A DNA stretch of 64,000 nt from Chitinophagaceae bacterium (GTDB taxonomy: Bacteria > Bacteroidota > Bacteroidia > Chitinophagales > Chitinophagaceae), in contig JAQBNL010000088.1 of the NCBI GenBank assembly GCA_028288585.1, positions 1 through 64,000 of the forward strand, written 5' to 3'. Position numbers and translations under genes: made by a program. The notes under the pieces were generated by a model. That model was not told where the DNA came from. It saw only the letters and a program-made list of their open reading frames with translations, and searched no databases. Every line of letters begins with the position of its first letter. Position 1 is the stretch's first letter. Below are positions 8,530 through 18,073 of the stretch, piece by piece.

Positions 8530-9801
8530 ATGCCGGGTAAAGAAGAGACATTAATAAAAGATGATACAGCCGCAGAAAAAAAATTCACTTCATACCAGGC
8601 CCTGGCAATTATCCTGCTGGCACTTACCCAGTTTACAGTAGTCCTGGATTTTATGGTAATGTCCCCGCTGGGTGATATGCTTATGAAATCAATGTCGCTC
8701 ACCACAAAACAATTTGGCTTTGCTGTATCAGGCTATGCATTTAGCGCCGGCATTTCGGGTTTATTAACGGCAGGCTTTGCTGACCGGTTCGATCGTAAAA
8801 AGCTTTTACTCTTTTTTTATATTGGCTTTATTGCAGGCACATTATTTTGCAGCCTGGCAACTACCTATCCTATGCTGCTGGCAGCACGCATACTCACGGG
8901 CCTGTTCGGCGGTGTAATAGGTTCCATTTCGCTGGCAATAGTTGCCGACCTTTTTCCATTGCAGCAACGTGGCAGGGCAATGGGTTTTATACAAATGGGA
9001 TTTGGCGCAAGCCAGGTGTTAGGTATTCCCATCAGCCTGTACATTGCAAATAAATGGGACTGGCAATCACCATTTATCATGATAGTAGGGCTGGCAACTA
9101 TTATCTGGATAGCAGTAATGCTAAAGATGAGGCCGGTAACAAAACATCTTGCATTAAAAAGTGATAAGAATGCATTTACTCATTTGTGGCATACCCTTAA
9201 ATTGCGTAATTACCGTGTGGGTTTTTTGTCTACAGCTTTACTTTCCCTGGGTGGTTTTATGATGATGCCATGGGGGAGTGCCTTCGCCGTAAACAATTTG
9301 AATATTTCATATCACCAGCTTCCGATTCTTTTTATGGTTGGCGGTGTGGCCTCATTAATCATAATGCCGGTGGTTGGTAAACTGAGCGATAAATTTGACA
9401 AGTTTAAAATATTTACTGTGTCAGCTATCTGGATGATGGTAGTTGTAATAGTATACACTAATCTTACTCCTGTACATTTTGCCATAGTTATTATTATGAA
9501 TATTTTGATGATGATAGGAATAATGAGCAGGATGGTACCTGCCATGGCGCTTACATCTGCTTTGCCCCAAATGCAGGATCGTGGCGCATTCATGAGTATC
9601 AATTCTTCTTTACAACAAATAGCCGGCGGCATAGCAGCCGGCGTGGGAGGGATGATAGTTGTACAAAAAACCAAGACAAGTCCTTTACAGCATTATGATA
9701 CGCTGGGCTATGTGATTGTAGTAATAATTTTAATAAACATTCTTATGGTTTACCGCGTAAGTAAAATAATTAAAGCCAAACAACATCTTGATAAAGTTTA
9801 G
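8530..9801 (+). CDS. MFS transporter
   Basis: A 423-residue protein with about 12 hydrophobic helices. The cytoplasmic loop 2-3 carries the A-motif region GFADRFDRKKLLL, and a related loop GKLSDKFDKFKI sits in the second half. The fold matches drug:H+ antiporter-like major facilitator permeases of the inner membrane. Substrate cannot be named. It follows the ThuA gene in the same direction. Confidence 0.9.
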   Translation: MPGKEETLIKDDTAAEKKFTSYQALAIILLALTQFTVVLDFMVMSPLGDMLMKSMSLTTKQFGFAVSGYAFSAGISGLLTAGFADRFDRKKLLLFFYIGFIAGTLFCSLATTYPMLLAARILTGLFGGVIGSISLAIVADLFPLQQRGRAMGFIQMGFGASQVLGIPISLYIANKWDWQSPFIMIVGLATIIWIAVMLKMRPVTKHLALKSDKNAFTHLWHTLKLRNYRVGFLSTALLSLGGFMMMPWGSAFAVNNLNISYHQLPILFMVGGVASLIIMPVVGKLSDKFDKFKIFTVSAIWMMVVVIVYTNLTPVHFAIVIIMNILMMIGIMSRMVPAMALTSALPQMQDRGAFMSINSSLQQIAGGIAAGVGGMIVVQKTKTSPLQHYDTLGYVIVVIILINILMVYRVSKIIKAKQHLDKV

Positions 9802-9910
9802 CATTGGCGCATTCACCCCTTAAATTGCCGTTTTTGCACAGTATACATTCCGGAAATTTTTTAGATGTTTGCATTGTAAAACAATTATCATAACAATAAA
9901 TTGTAAACAA

Positions 9911-10339
9911 ATGGAAACGCAAAACAAAACAGTTATTACAATAGAGAATACCATTAATGCACCTGTAGAAAAAGTTTGGGAATACTGGACAAAGCCCGGG
10001 CACATCATTAAATGGAATAACGCTTCTGATGACTGGCATACGCCACGTGCAGAAAATGACCTGCGTGTTGGCGGCAGTTTTGTTTCAAGAATGGAAGCCA
10101 AAGATGGCAGCTTTGGTTTTGACTTTGGAGGTGTGTATGATGCTGTAAGAGATAATGAATATATAGAGTATACCATTGGAGATGGCAGAAAAGTAAAAAT
10201 TACTTTCTCAGGTAATGGTGCTACCACTCATGTTGTGGAGGCCTTTGAAGCAGAGAACACAAATCCTGTTGAAATGCAAAGAGGAGGCTGGCAAAATATC
10301 CTTGACAATTTTAAAAAATACACAGAAAGCAGCCGGTAA
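9911..10339 (+). CDS. SRPBCC / AHSA1-like domain protein
   Basis: The start METQNKTVITIENTI gives the standard N-terminal strand. The core shows INAPVEKVWEYWTKPGHIIKW, LRVGGSF and the closing helix RGGWQNILDNFKKY, all features of the AHSA1 START-like lipid/ligand-binding fold. The protein is cytoplasmic, 142 residues long and complete. Ligand is unknown. It ends 6 bp before a convergent small gene. Confidence 0.9.
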   Translation: METQNKTVITIENTINAPVEKVWEYWTKPGHIIKWNNASDDWHTPRAENDLRVGGSFVSRMEAKDGSFGFDFGGVYDAVRDNEYIEYTIGDGRKVKITFSGNGATTHVVEAFEAENTNPVEMQRGGWQNILDNFKKYTESSR

Positions 10340-10345
10340 GCTGAA

Positions 10346-10534
10346 TTATATTTCAAGTGTTTCCAGGTACATAAGAAAATTCATAAAATCAGTATAGGAG
10401 CTTTGCCATTTATTTTTTGCTTCATTTAATTTTTCATGATGTTCCTTGTCCAGGTTGGTTTTTGTTTTTAAATACTCATCAAACTTTTCCAAAGATTTTT
10501 TATTGAGATCTTCCAGGTCTTTTTTGTGTTGCAT
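10346..10534 (-). CDS. Small coiled-coil protein, unknown function
   Basis: A 62-residue, charged, all-helical product (KKSLEKFDEYLKTKTNL, LDKEHHEKLNEAKNKW) without signal peptide or membrane segment. The composition is protein-like and heptad spacing is visible. I do not recognise a family. It is convergent with the SRPBCC gene. Confidence 0.55.
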   Translation of the reverse strand: MQHKKDLEDLNKKSLEKFDEYLKTKTNLDKEHHEKLNEAKNKWQSSYTDFMNFLMYLETLEI

Positions 10535-10669
10535 GATTTTATTTTTAAATAAAATTACATAATATAGACGGCACTATATCTTACCGAATCTTCTTCCACA
10601 ACTAAATTTTACAGGAATGGGAAAGCCCCTTATAAATTAAACAAAACCTTTACTGCAATTCGCAGTTAC

Positions 10670-10930
10670 TTACAGCAGGAAGGAAAAACGGTGGCTGTTG
10701 AAAGATCTGAAATCGTCTGAAATTTTTGCTTCTATATCTACAACTCCTTTGGCTTTCCTGTTCTCTTCATCTAATGACAGGTAATAGATCCTGCCTAATT
10801 TGTCGGCCTTTTTTCTGTTTCCTTTCAAAAGAGATTCTTCATATTTAACCTGTAATTGTTTTGTAAATATTCTTTTGGCAATAAATAAAGAAATAACCAG
10901 GATGATTACTGCTGAAATAATAATGAGCAT
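10670..10930 (-). CDS. Small single-span membrane protein, unknown function
   Basis: An N-terminal helix (residues ~1-20, LIIISAVIILVISLFIA) anchors a short charged tail with YEESLLKGNRKKADKLGR and YYLSLDEENRKAKG. The acidic/basic pattern and size suggest a real membrane-anchored peptide with a cytoplasmic domain. No family is recognised. About 135 bp of untranslated sequence separate it from the coiled-coil gene in front of it. Confidence 0.6.
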   Translation of the reverse strand: MLIIISAVIILVISLFIAKRIFTKQLQVKYEESLLKGNRKKADKLGRIYYLSLDEENRKAKGVVDIEAKISDDFRSFNSHRFSFLL

Positions 10931-11196
10931 AATTTTTTGGATACGGATTTTAAAGCTAAACCGGCTGTTCCGGCTTATTATACAAAGGTATTAGTATACA
11001 GGTATCTTAATAGAGAACAACTGCTCTTTATTAATAACAGAGTATTTACAGGATAAAGGGTAAAAGTACTTTGTGTTTTGCAGGGCCTATCAACAAAATT
11101 AATTTGTGCAGCCGGAGAAGATTTAATTAATTCTCAAAAACAAATTCTATTTTGTAGGATCAAAATCATGTTTTAATATTTATCTAAAAAAAGATT

Positions 11197-12714
11197 ATGA
11201 AACCAGTATTTCTATTTTTTTTATTTATTCTGTCTGCCATTTTTACCAATGCACAGGATACTGATGATGCGGCCAAACCGCCTGTTAAAAAACCTTCAAC
11301 AACACCTACTGCAAAAGCAGATTCATCAGTAACACGGCACGAAATGATAATTAAAGGCCAGCGTATCCAATACAAAGCAGTGGCAGGCACAGAGCCCCTT
11401 GTAGATGAAGATGGGAAAGCGATGGCTTCTATATTTTATACTTATTATGAAAGAACCGATGTGAGCAATCGTAATGCACGCCCCTTAATAATTTCCTTTA
11501 ATGGTGGCCCGGGTTCTGCATCAGTATGGATGCACATTGCATATACAGGCCCAAAGGTTTTAAATATAGATGATGAAGGATTTCCTGTTCAGCCTTATGG
11601 TACAAAAGATAACCCGAATTCTCTTCTTGATATTGCGGATATAGTTTTTGTAGATCCTGTGAATACCGGTTTTTCAAGAATAAGCAATAAAGAAGTTCCG
11701 CGTTCTAAATTTTTTGGAGTGAATGCGGATATAAAATATTTAGCCGACTGGCTGAATACTTTTGTAGGACATTACAACAGGTGGACAAGCCCAAAGTTTT
11801 TAATCGGGGAAAGCTATGGTACTACAAGAGTTTCAGGGCTGGCATTGGAACTTCAGAACACGCAATGGATGTACCTTAATGGTGTTATCCTTGTATCACC
11901 TACATATTTGGGAATTGACAGGGGAGGCCCGGTAGAAGTAGCCAACAGGCTTCCGTATTTTGCCGCCACGGCATGGTATCATAAAATGCTTCCAGCCGAT
12001 CTGCAGCAAAAAGATCTTACGGATATGCTTCCGGAAGTAGAATCATTTACAATTAATGAATTAATTCCGGCGCTTGCAAAAGGAAGTATGCTGGATGATG
12101 CAAAGAGAAAAGATATTGCAGCAAAAATGTCAAGGTATTCAGGAATGTCTGCAAAATCAATCCTGGATCATAATCTTGTTGTTTCCACTTCATTCTTCTG
12201 GAAAGAATTATTGCGTGATAAAGGTTATACGCTGGGCAGGCTTGATTCCCGGTATCTTGGAATAGATGAGCAGGACGCAGGAGACAGTCCTGATTATAAT
12301 GCAGAACTCACCTCGTGGCTGCATTCATTTACTCCGGCTATAAATGCTTATTTACGGCAGGACCTGAATTATAAAACAGACCTGAAATATAATATGTTCG
12401 GACCGGTACATCCATGGGATAATAACGGGGATAATACAGGCGCCAACCTGCGCTCGGCAATGGCAGAAAATCCATACCTGCACCTGATGATCCAGTCGGG
12501 TTATTATGATGGCTCCATTTGTGATTTTTTTGATGCTAAATACAGTATGTGGCACATAGATCCAAGTGGCAGAATGAATAACCGTATGACATGGAAAGGA
12601 TACAGGAGCGGACACATGATGTACCTGCGAAAGCCAGACCTGGTAACTGCCACAGAAGATTTACGTGAATTTATCAAGAATGCATTACCTAAAGATAAAT
12701 CAGCAAAATACTGA
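11197..12714 (+). CDS. Secreted serine carboxypeptidase-like protein, peptidase S10
   Basis: A signal peptide (to ~residue 19, FTNAQ) and a low-complexity linker precede an S10-type alpha/beta hydrolase. Motifs are FNGGPGSASVW (oxyanion region), DPVNTGFSR, IGESYGTTR with the nucleophile at about S206, the late DGSICDFFDAKY segment with the acid and SGHMMYLRKP with the His. Length 505 fits bacterial S10 proteins. It is periplasmic or surface located and should remove C-terminal residues from peptides. It is followed by rpiB after 50 bp. Confidence 0.9.
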   Translation: MKPVFLFFLFILSAIFTNAQDTDDAAKPPVKKPSTTPTAKADSSVTRHEMIIKGQRIQYKAVAGTEPLVDEDGKAMASIFYTYYERTDVSNRNARPLIISFNGGPGSASVWMHIAYTGPKVLNIDDEGFPVQPYGTKDNPNSLLDIADIVFVDPVNTGFSRISNKEVPRSKFFGVNADIKYLADWLNTFVGHYNRWTSPKFLIGESYGTTRVSGLALELQNTQWMYLNGVILVSPTYLGIDRGGPVEVANRLPYFAATAWYHKMLPADLQQKDLTDMLPEVESFTINELIPALAKGSMLDDAKRKDIAAKMSRYSGMSAKSILDHNLVVSTSFFWKELLRDKGYTLGRLDSRYLGIDEQDAGDSPDYNAELTSWLHSFTPAINAYLRQDLNYKTDLKYNMFGPVHPWDNNGDNTGANLRSAMAENPYLHLMIQSGYYDGSICDFFDAKYSMWHIDPSGRMNNRMTWKGYRSGHMMYLRKPDLVTATEDLREFIKNALPKDKSAKY

Positions 12715-12764
12715 TCGAAGAATATGGACCTGATGCAGAAGATGAACATAAATTAAATAAAGTG

Positions 12765-13217
12765 ATGAAAGTTATTATTGCTTCTGACCATGCAGGATTT
12801 GATTACAAAACTTTATTGTTGAAAGATATTCAGCAACAGGGTTATGAAGTAATTGACCTTGGCGCCCGCAATACAGAGCCTGATGATTATCCTGATCATG
12901 CTGCTGATGTAGCCAATGCTATTCTAAATAATGAAGGAGAAAGAGGCATTATCATTTGCGGAAGCGGGGTAGGAGTAAGCGTTGCTGCAAATAAATTTAA
13001 ACGTATACGGGCAGGTGTTTGTCATGATACATATTCTGCCCATCAATGTGTAGAGCATGATAATGTAAATGTATTATGTATTGGTGAGCGTGTTATTGGA
13101 ATTGAATTAGCAAGAGAAATTGTATTTACTTTTCTTAAAGCAGAATTTACGCATGCCCCACGCCACCAAAAAAGATTAGATAAGATAAATGACATTGAAA
13201 ATAGAAATATGAAATAA
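12765..13217 (+). CDS. rpiB: Ribose-5-phosphate isomerase B
   Basis: Interconverts ribose 5-phosphate and ribulose 5-phosphate in the non-oxidative pentose phosphate pathway; cytoplasmic. The sequence shows IIASDHAGFDYK, the catalytic/anion region IIICGSGVGVS with its Cys, HDTYSAHQCVEHDNVNVLC and a C-terminal HQKRLDKI. Length 150 is standard for LacAB/RpiB. The ATG at 12765 is preferred over a GTG one codon earlier. Confidence 0.95.
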   Translation: MKVIIASDHAGFDYKTLLLKDIQQQGYEVIDLGARNTEPDDYPDHAADVANAILNNEGERGIIICGSGVGVSVAANKFKRIRAGVCHDTYSAHQCVEHDNVNVLCIGERVIGIELAREIVFTFLKAEFTHAPRHQKRLDKINDIENRNMK

Positions 13218-13266
13218 AAACTTCCTGTTTGTAATGGATACAATCATTTAATTCCAATTAACTATT

Positions 13267-13617
13267 ATGAAAGTATTTCTCACCTTCATTTGCTGCAGCT
13301 TTTTTGTATCAACAACAATTGGGCAGAATAAAGATGGAAGACAGCTTGCACCGGATTCAACTAAAAAAATCCAAATGGTAGAAGCAGCCTGTGGCCAGTG
13401 CCAGTTTAAAAAGCCCGGCACCGGTTGTGATTTAGCTATCCGCATAAATGGAGAATCTTATTTTGTTGATGGAACTGGCATTGATTCGCATGGCGATGCC
13501 CATGCAAAAGATGGTTTTTGCAATTCAATAAGGAAAGCTGAAGTGCAGGGAGAGATTGTCAATGACCGCTTTAAAGCAACTTACTTTAAATTGATTTCCG
13601 ACAACCCGGGAAAATAA
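13267..13617 (+). CDS. Secreted DUF6370 family protein
   Basis: A signal peptide (residues 1-19, STTIGQ) is followed by a compact conserved domain: VEAACGQCQF with a CxxC pair, GCDLAIRINGESYFVDG and SHGDAHAKDGFC. This arrangement of cysteines and histidines matches DUF6370, found widely in Bacteroidota periplasms. The CxxC/His pattern hints at metal binding, but no function is known. It stands 50 bp after rpiB in the same direction. Confidence 0.8.
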   Translation: MKVFLTFICCSFFVSTTIGQNKDGRQLAPDSTKKIQMVEAACGQCQFKKPGTGCDLAIRINGESYFVDGTGIDSHGDAHAKDGFCNSIRKAEVQGEIVNDRFKATYFKLISDNPGK

Positions 13618-13714
13618 AATCCTGCAACTGTAATTTATCTGCTGCCATAAATAAAAATAATTTAAAAATATCTCGTGGTACAGGAATTGAGTATTCTAAA
13701 TAAATTTACTTTAA

Positions 13715-14605
13715 ATGGGGTCAAAGTTATTTATTTATGTTGCGCTGGCGGCTGATATAGGAATTGCAATTACAAAGTTCATTGCGGCATCTATTACCGG
13801 AAGTTCTGCTATGCTCTCTGAAGGGATTCACTCCGTTATTGATTCAGTAAACCAGCTGTTATTGCTGCTGGGAATAAAAAGAAGTAAAAAAAAGCCCGAT
13901 GCAAAAAGGCCGTTTGGCTATGGCAGGGAATTATATTTCTGGTCGTTCATTGTATCGCTTTTACTGTTTAGCCTGGGAGGCTGTATTTCATTTTATGAAG
14001 GTATCCGGCGGATTAAACAGCCAACTGTTGCTGAAGATCAAACCTGGAATTACATTGTATTAGGGGTATCATTTGTATTTACCATAATTACTGCCACGGT
14101 AACGTTAAAAAAATTTAATAAGCAGCGTGGCGAACTTGGCTTTTTCGAAGCTATAAAACAAAGCAAAGATCCGGCGCTTTTTATTGTATTGCTGGGTGAT
14201 GTTGGCGACCTGATTGGGTTGCTGATAGCCTTTCTTGGCGTATATCTTGGTCATTTATTTCATAATCCCTATTATGATGGCATTGCTTCAATAGCCATTG
14301 GAGTTTTTTTAATTATAATCTCTTTATTACTGGTTAGGGAAAGCAAGAGCCTCCTGATGGGCGAATCAATGAATAAAAAAACTTTACGAAAAATTATCGC
14401 ACTTGCACAAGCCGATCCTGCGATTGAAAAAGTAAAGCGCCATTTTTCTATCTACCTGGCGCCTGAAGAAGTAGTGCTCCAGTTGATCGCTGTTTTCAAA
14501 AAAGACCTGGCTACCGAAGAAATTACAGAAGCCATTAAAAGGATTATTAAAAACATACAGGAAAACTTTCCACGTATCAAACAAATATTTATTGAGCCAG
14601 GATAA
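13715..14605 (+). CDS. Cation diffusion facilitator (CDF) transporter
   Basis: Six membrane helices are followed by a cytoplasmic C-terminal domain of ~80 residues. The metal site motifs are GIHSVIDSVNQ (HxxxD) in helix 2 and LLGDVGDLIGLL (DxxxD) in helix 5. The RPFGYGRELYFW loop is typical of CDF proteins. It should export divalent cations such as Zn2+ in exchange for protons. The DxxxD in helix 5 places it nearer the SLC30A9-like branch. A weak stem (taactta/taagtta, ~14640-14663) lies after the gene. Confidence 0.9.
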   Translation: MGSKLFIYVALAADIGIAITKFIAASITGSSAMLSEGIHSVIDSVNQLLLLLGIKRSKKKPDAKRPFGYGRELYFWSFIVSLLLFSLGGCISFYEGIRRIKQPTVAEDQTWNYIVLGVSFVFTIITATVTLKKFNKQRGELGFFEAIKQSKDPALFIVLLGDVGDLIGLLIAFLGVYLGHLFHNPYYDGIASIAIGVFLIIISLLLVRESKSLLMGESMNKKTLRKIIALAQADPAIEKVKRHFSIYLAPEEVVLQLIAVFKKDLATEEITEAIKRIIKNIQENFPRIKQIFIEPG

Positions 14606-14830
14606 CATAAATGATAATACAATTAATGGGTAAGGGTACCTAACTTATTATTCTCCCTAAGTTATTTTTATAATATTAGATCAATAAAACGATCGGGGCT
14701 TGATTTGGCAGGTTTAAAAATCGATATTTGAATATTTGAGCAGCCAATTAGCTTAATTGAATCAGCCTGATAATGGCTCATATTTCATTTAATCATTTAT
14801 CACTACTTTATTATTTTTATCTAAAAAATA

Positions 14831-15604
14831 ATGTCCCGCCATCACTCACCAAATGAGAAAACCTGCCTCAACTGCGGAAATAATTTCAATGGTAATTTTT
14901 GCCCCAAATGTGGACAGAAAGCAGGAGTAGAGAGACTATCAGTAGCAGGTTTAATAAGTGAAACTATACATTCATTAACGCACTATGAAAAAGGATTTTT
15001 TCATACCATTTGGCATTTTTTAGTAAAACCAGGAACCGCTTCCATTAATTTTTTAAAAGGCAAGCGGAAAGAGTATCAAAGGCCTGTAAGCTATCTCCTT
15101 ATACTTACCGGTACATATATTCTGCTTCATAATTTTATTATTGCCCGTTTTCATTATCACTATTATCTTACCCGGAGCACTACAGCGCTAAATTTTAAGG
15201 AGGAATCAAACATTTTTCTGCGTACACATTTTTCCCCGTTTATGCTTATTATTCTATTGGTTTCTGCTTTTATTATTTATATAATACTGGGAAGAAATAA
15301 ATTTAATTTTATTGAGATACTTACACTTTGTTTGTATGGCGGCGGCACCTATTTTATGATGCTTACTGTAAGCGACATAGTGCTGGGCGTGATTTTTAAA
15401 GTAAATATTATTTCGATGAATGTTTTTATCTGGCAAACGATTTTATCATCTCTATATAATTTTTGGTTTTCTTTTGATATTTTTAAACGTGTACGACTTC
15501 GTTTATTCTGGCTGCGAATGGTAACTGCAGCCATAATGGTTTCACTGGTTGGCTGGTCAATCATGAATTATTTTCCCATTATATGGATGAAAATATTTGG
15601 ATAA
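14831..15604 (+). CDS. DUF3667 membrane protein, intact
   Basis: A 257-residue protein with an N-terminal zinc ribbon (C12, C15, C24, C27; FCPKCGQK), a conserved linker (HSLTHYEKGFFHT, KPGTASINFLKGKR) and four to five membrane helices. This is the complete form of the family whose frameshifted copy is at 1046-1818. Function is unknown. It is followed 18 bp later by the KTSC gene. Confidence 0.85.
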   Translation: MSRHHSPNEKTCLNCGNNFNGNFCPKCGQKAGVERLSVAGLISETIHSLTHYEKGFFHTIWHFLVKPGTASINFLKGKRKEYQRPVSYLLILTGTYILLHNFIIARFHYHYYLTRSTTALNFKEESNIFLRTHFSPFMLIILLVSAFIIYIILGRNKFNFIEILTLCLYGGGTYFMMLTVSDIVLGVIFKVNIISMNVFIWQTILSSLYNFWFSFDIFKRVRLRLFWLRMVTAAIMVSLVGWSIMNYFPIIWMKIFG

Positions 15605-15622
15605 ATCATTTAGAAAAAGTGT

Positions 15623-15820
15623 ATGCCATCATCTGTTATTTCCACAATGAGTTATGATGCTGCCACCGCTACATTAAGAATAACTTTTGTATCGGGTATG
15701 ATTTACGATTATAAAAATGTACCTGAAGAAATATATCATGCTTTAAAAACATCAGGCGCTAAAGGAATATATTTAAACCAGCATATTAAAGGCAGGTACC
15801 CATTTGAAAAAATAAAGTGA
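15623..15820 (+). CDS. KTSC domain protein
   Basis: A 65-residue protein that is essentially one KTSC domain: ISTMSYDAATATLRITFVSG, YDYKNVPEEIYHAL and a C-terminal GIYLNQHIKGRYPFEKI. The family was named for its conserved Lys-Thr-Ser-Cys in a tRNA synthetase-linked form and occurs as stand-alone small proteins. Function is unknown. It is probably cotranscribed with the DUF3667 gene. Confidence 0.88.
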   Translation: MPSSVISTMSYDAATATLRITFVSGMIYDYKNVPEEIYHALKTSGAKGIYLNQHIKGRYPFEKIK

Positions 15821-15855
15821 TTCAAAACCTGTTTCAAAACTTCTTCAACTTAACG

Positions 15856-16089
15856 TTATGTAAATCGTTTTTTTACGTCCTTGGCTGCTCCTTCAATATT
15901 ATCTTTTAAATCAGTTGCCTTTTCTTTGTAGTCAGAAACCTTCTCATCTAATATTTTTTTATACTTCTTAGCTTTCTTTAGCAATTTTTTACTGGTTTTG
16001 CTACCCTCTTCAGGTGCAAGTAATACTCCTGCAACTGCACCTATTGCTATGCCTGTGAGTAGTAATAATGCTGCGTTTGATAGTTTCAT
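15856..16089 (-). CDS. YtxH-like stress protein
   Basis: The start at 16089 (MKLSNAALLLLTGIAIG) gives a membrane helix rich in Gly/Ala, the LLAPEEGSKTSKK motif and a Lys/Asp-rich amphipathic tail. This is the usual YtxH/gas-vesicle-protein-like architecture. A longer open frame to 16245 exists but adds residues foreign to the family. It is a small inner-membrane-associated protein, often stress-induced. Confidence 0.88.
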   Translation of the reverse strand: MKLSNAALLLLTGIAIGAVAGVLLAPEEGSKTSKKLLKKAKKYKKILDEKVSDYKEKATDLKDNIEGAAKDVKKRFT

Positions 16090-16275
16090 GTTATATATTT
16101 TTAATAATAAAAATTTACAAAACAATGTATTCAAAAATACTGCCACAATATCTGTTTTCCGCCTGTTTGCTATTATCCCGGCACCAGCCATTTGATAATT
16201 TTTTAGAACATCCACTATATTGTTTAATATTCTCTTCTCCCGCATAACTTCTGTACTTTTACAAAAAATTATTAG

Positions 16276-16569
16276 ATGAAACTTTTTGTAGCCGGCTTAC
16301 CATACGATCTGGATGATGCAGAACTGGAAGAAATTTTTGAAAAATTTGGAACTGTAACTTCTGCCCGGGTTGCCATAGACAGGGAGACAGGTAAAAGTAA
16401 AGGATTTGGATTTGTAGAAATGCAAAACGATTCAGAAGCTAAAGAAGCCATTGAGAATTTAAAAGATATTTCGCTTGGTAAAAAACCCCTGGTAGTTACG
16501 CAAGCTGAAGAACGCAGTTCACCAAAGCCGCCTAACAGGGGTGGGGGTGGGGGCTATCGCGGCAGATAA
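16276..16569 (+). CDS. RNA recognition motif (RRM) RNA-binding protein
   Basis: A single RRM: RNP2 is LFVAGLPYDL and RNP1 is SKGFGFVEM. The C-terminal tail is Gly/Arg-rich (NRGGGGGYRGR). Bacterial proteins of this kind bind single-stranded RNA and often respond to cold. The gene stands alone; the YeeE/YedE pair begins 25 bp later, so a shared transcript is possible. Confidence 0.93.
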   Translation: MKLFVAGLPYDLDDAELEEIFEKFGTVTSARVAIDRETGKSKGFGFVEMQNDSEAKEAIENLKDISLGKKPLVVTQAEERSSPKPPNRGGGGGYRGR

Positions 16570-16594
16570 TTGCTATCCATTTTAAATATCGTAC

Positions 16595-17161
16595 ATGGAA
16601 ATTTTTAATGTACTTCGCCAGCCATGGCCATGGTATATTGCCGGGCCAATAATTGGTTTATCAGTTCCACTGCTTTTATTGGCGGGTAATAAAATGCTCG
16701 GAATCTCCGGCACTCTTCGCCAGGTATGTGCTATGTGTTTTCCTGCCAACATTCCTTTTTTAAAATACAAATGGAAAGACCAGATATGGAATATATTTTT
16801 TGCCGGCGGCCTTTTACTGGGTGGTTTTATTGGTGGTGTATTGCTAAAACCGGTAACCATACCGCCTATATCAGATGCTACTCTAAATGATTTGAAATTA
16901 ATGGGCATTTCTTATGAAGGAAATATTCTACCCACTGAAATTTTTAGCTGGATACATTTACTTACATGGCAAAATTTACTGATAGTAGTTGGTGGCGGTT
17001 TTTTAGTTGGCTTTGGCACCCGCTATGCTGGCGGCTGTACCAGCGGGCACGGAATTGCCGGGCTATCCACATTGCAATGGCCGTCTTTTGTTGCAGTTGT
17101 ATTATTTTTTGCAAGCGGAATACTTACTGCTAATTTTATTTTACCCTTATTACTTAAATAA
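16595..17161 (+). CDS. YeeE/YedE family membrane protein, first half
   Basis: Hydrophobic 188-residue protein with a conserved Cys motif in RYAGGCTSGHGI and a second Cys in RQVCAMCFP. YeeE/YedE (DUF395) proteins take up thiosulfate or related sulfur species across the inner membrane. Here the transporter is split over two genes; the stop of this one overlaps the next ATG by one base (TAATG), so the two are translated together and probably form one pore. A missing TsuA-like third gene is not seen. Confidence 0.88.
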   Translation: MEIFNVLRQPWPWYIAGPIIGLSVPLLLLAGNKMLGISGTLRQVCAMCFPANIPFLKYKWKDQIWNIFFAGGLLLGGFIGGVLLKPVTIPPISDATLNDLKLMGISYEGNILPTEIFSWIHLLTWQNLLIVVGGGFLVGFGTRYAGGCTSGHGIAGLSTLQWPSFVAVVLFFASGILTANFILPLLLK

Positions 17162-17571
17162 TGAGAAATTTTTTATTTCTTTTAATAGGGACTTTATTTG
17201 GCATTACCCTTTTGAAAGCTGATGCAGTATCCTGGTTCCGGATGCAGGAAATGTTCCGCTTCCAGGGATTTCAAATGTTCGGGATATTTATGACAGCAAT
17301 ACCAACTGCTGCACTAAGTGTGTTTCTTTTAAAAAAATATAAAATAAAAACGATAGATGGCGAACCTATACAGATATTAAAAAAGAAATTTAACTGGGGT
17401 TACGTGTATGGTTCTTTATTGTTTGGAATAGGCTGGGGGCTTACCGGTGCTTGTCCCGGGCCTGTTTATGTACAAATAGGCAGCGGACTTACTATTGCAA
17501 TTATTACTTTACTAAGTGCCCTGGCAGGCACCTGGGTATACAGTTACCTGAAACCCAGGTTGCCACATTAA
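17161..17571 (+). CDS. YeeE/YedE family membrane protein, second half
   Basis: A 136-residue partner of the preceding gene with four helices and the conserved GLTGACPGPVYVQIG segment that carries the second-half Cys. This corresponds to the PmpB-like half of split YeeE/YedE systems. It is convergent with the cytochrome-like gene and has no recognisable terminator. Confidence 0.88.
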   Translation: MRNFLFLLIGTLFGITLLKADAVSWFRMQEMFRFQGFQMFGIFMTAIPTAALSVFLLKKYKIKTIDGEPIQILKKKFNWGYVYGSLLFGIGWGLTGACPGPVYVQIGSGLTIAIITLLSALAGTWVYSYLKPRLPH

Positions 17572-17586
17572 TATCCCGGCTCAAAA

Positions 17587-17931
17587 TTAATTTTCTACAA
17601 AACCTTTATTTTTCCACTGAACCAAAACATTAATTGTTGAGTCAGATAATTTAGGATGCCTGAAAGGCATAAATCCTTTGTCCTCGGGATTCCTGTTAAC
17701 ACGGTTTAATATGGCGTCGATATCACCTTTTACAGCAGCGTAAGTATCATATGCTTTTTTATTTCCCTTTGGAGGAAAGTGGCAGGGCGAACAATTCGCT
17801 ACCATTAAAGACTGTACATTGGCAGTATAAGTAATTTTAGAGTCTTTGATTTTAGCAGCATTTTTTGATGATGAACAAAATTGCAGAACCAGCGGGGCCA
17901 TCAGAAATAATAATACATAGAACTTTTTCAT
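17587..17931 (-). CDS. Small c-type cytochrome-like lipoprotein
   Basis: Signal sequence with a Cys at residue 19 (LVLQFCSSS), an imperfect lipobox. One haem site is CSPCH (C47, C50, H51), with M88 in KGFMPFRHP as the likely distal ligand. The spacing is like that of the short cytochromes attached to surface or membrane lipids in Bacteroidota. It likely carries electrons in the periplasm; no oxidase or dehydrogenase partner is adjacent. Confidence 0.82.
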   Translation of the reverse strand: MKKFYVLLFLMAPLVLQFCSSSKNAAKIKDSKITYTANVQSLMVANCSPCHFPPKGNKKAYDTYAAVKGDIDAILNRVNRNPEDKGFMPFRHPKLSDSTINVLVQWKNKGFVEN

Positions 17932-18073
17932 ACTTTTTTCATTGAGTTTTTGAGTGAATTAAACGAAAGATATTAATTTTTTTTAATTCTCCGGCCAGGT
18001 ATATATGCGTAATTATATAAGCGGTAGAAGTTGGTTTAATTTTTGAGATTTATAAACCAGCAATAACCCCCTC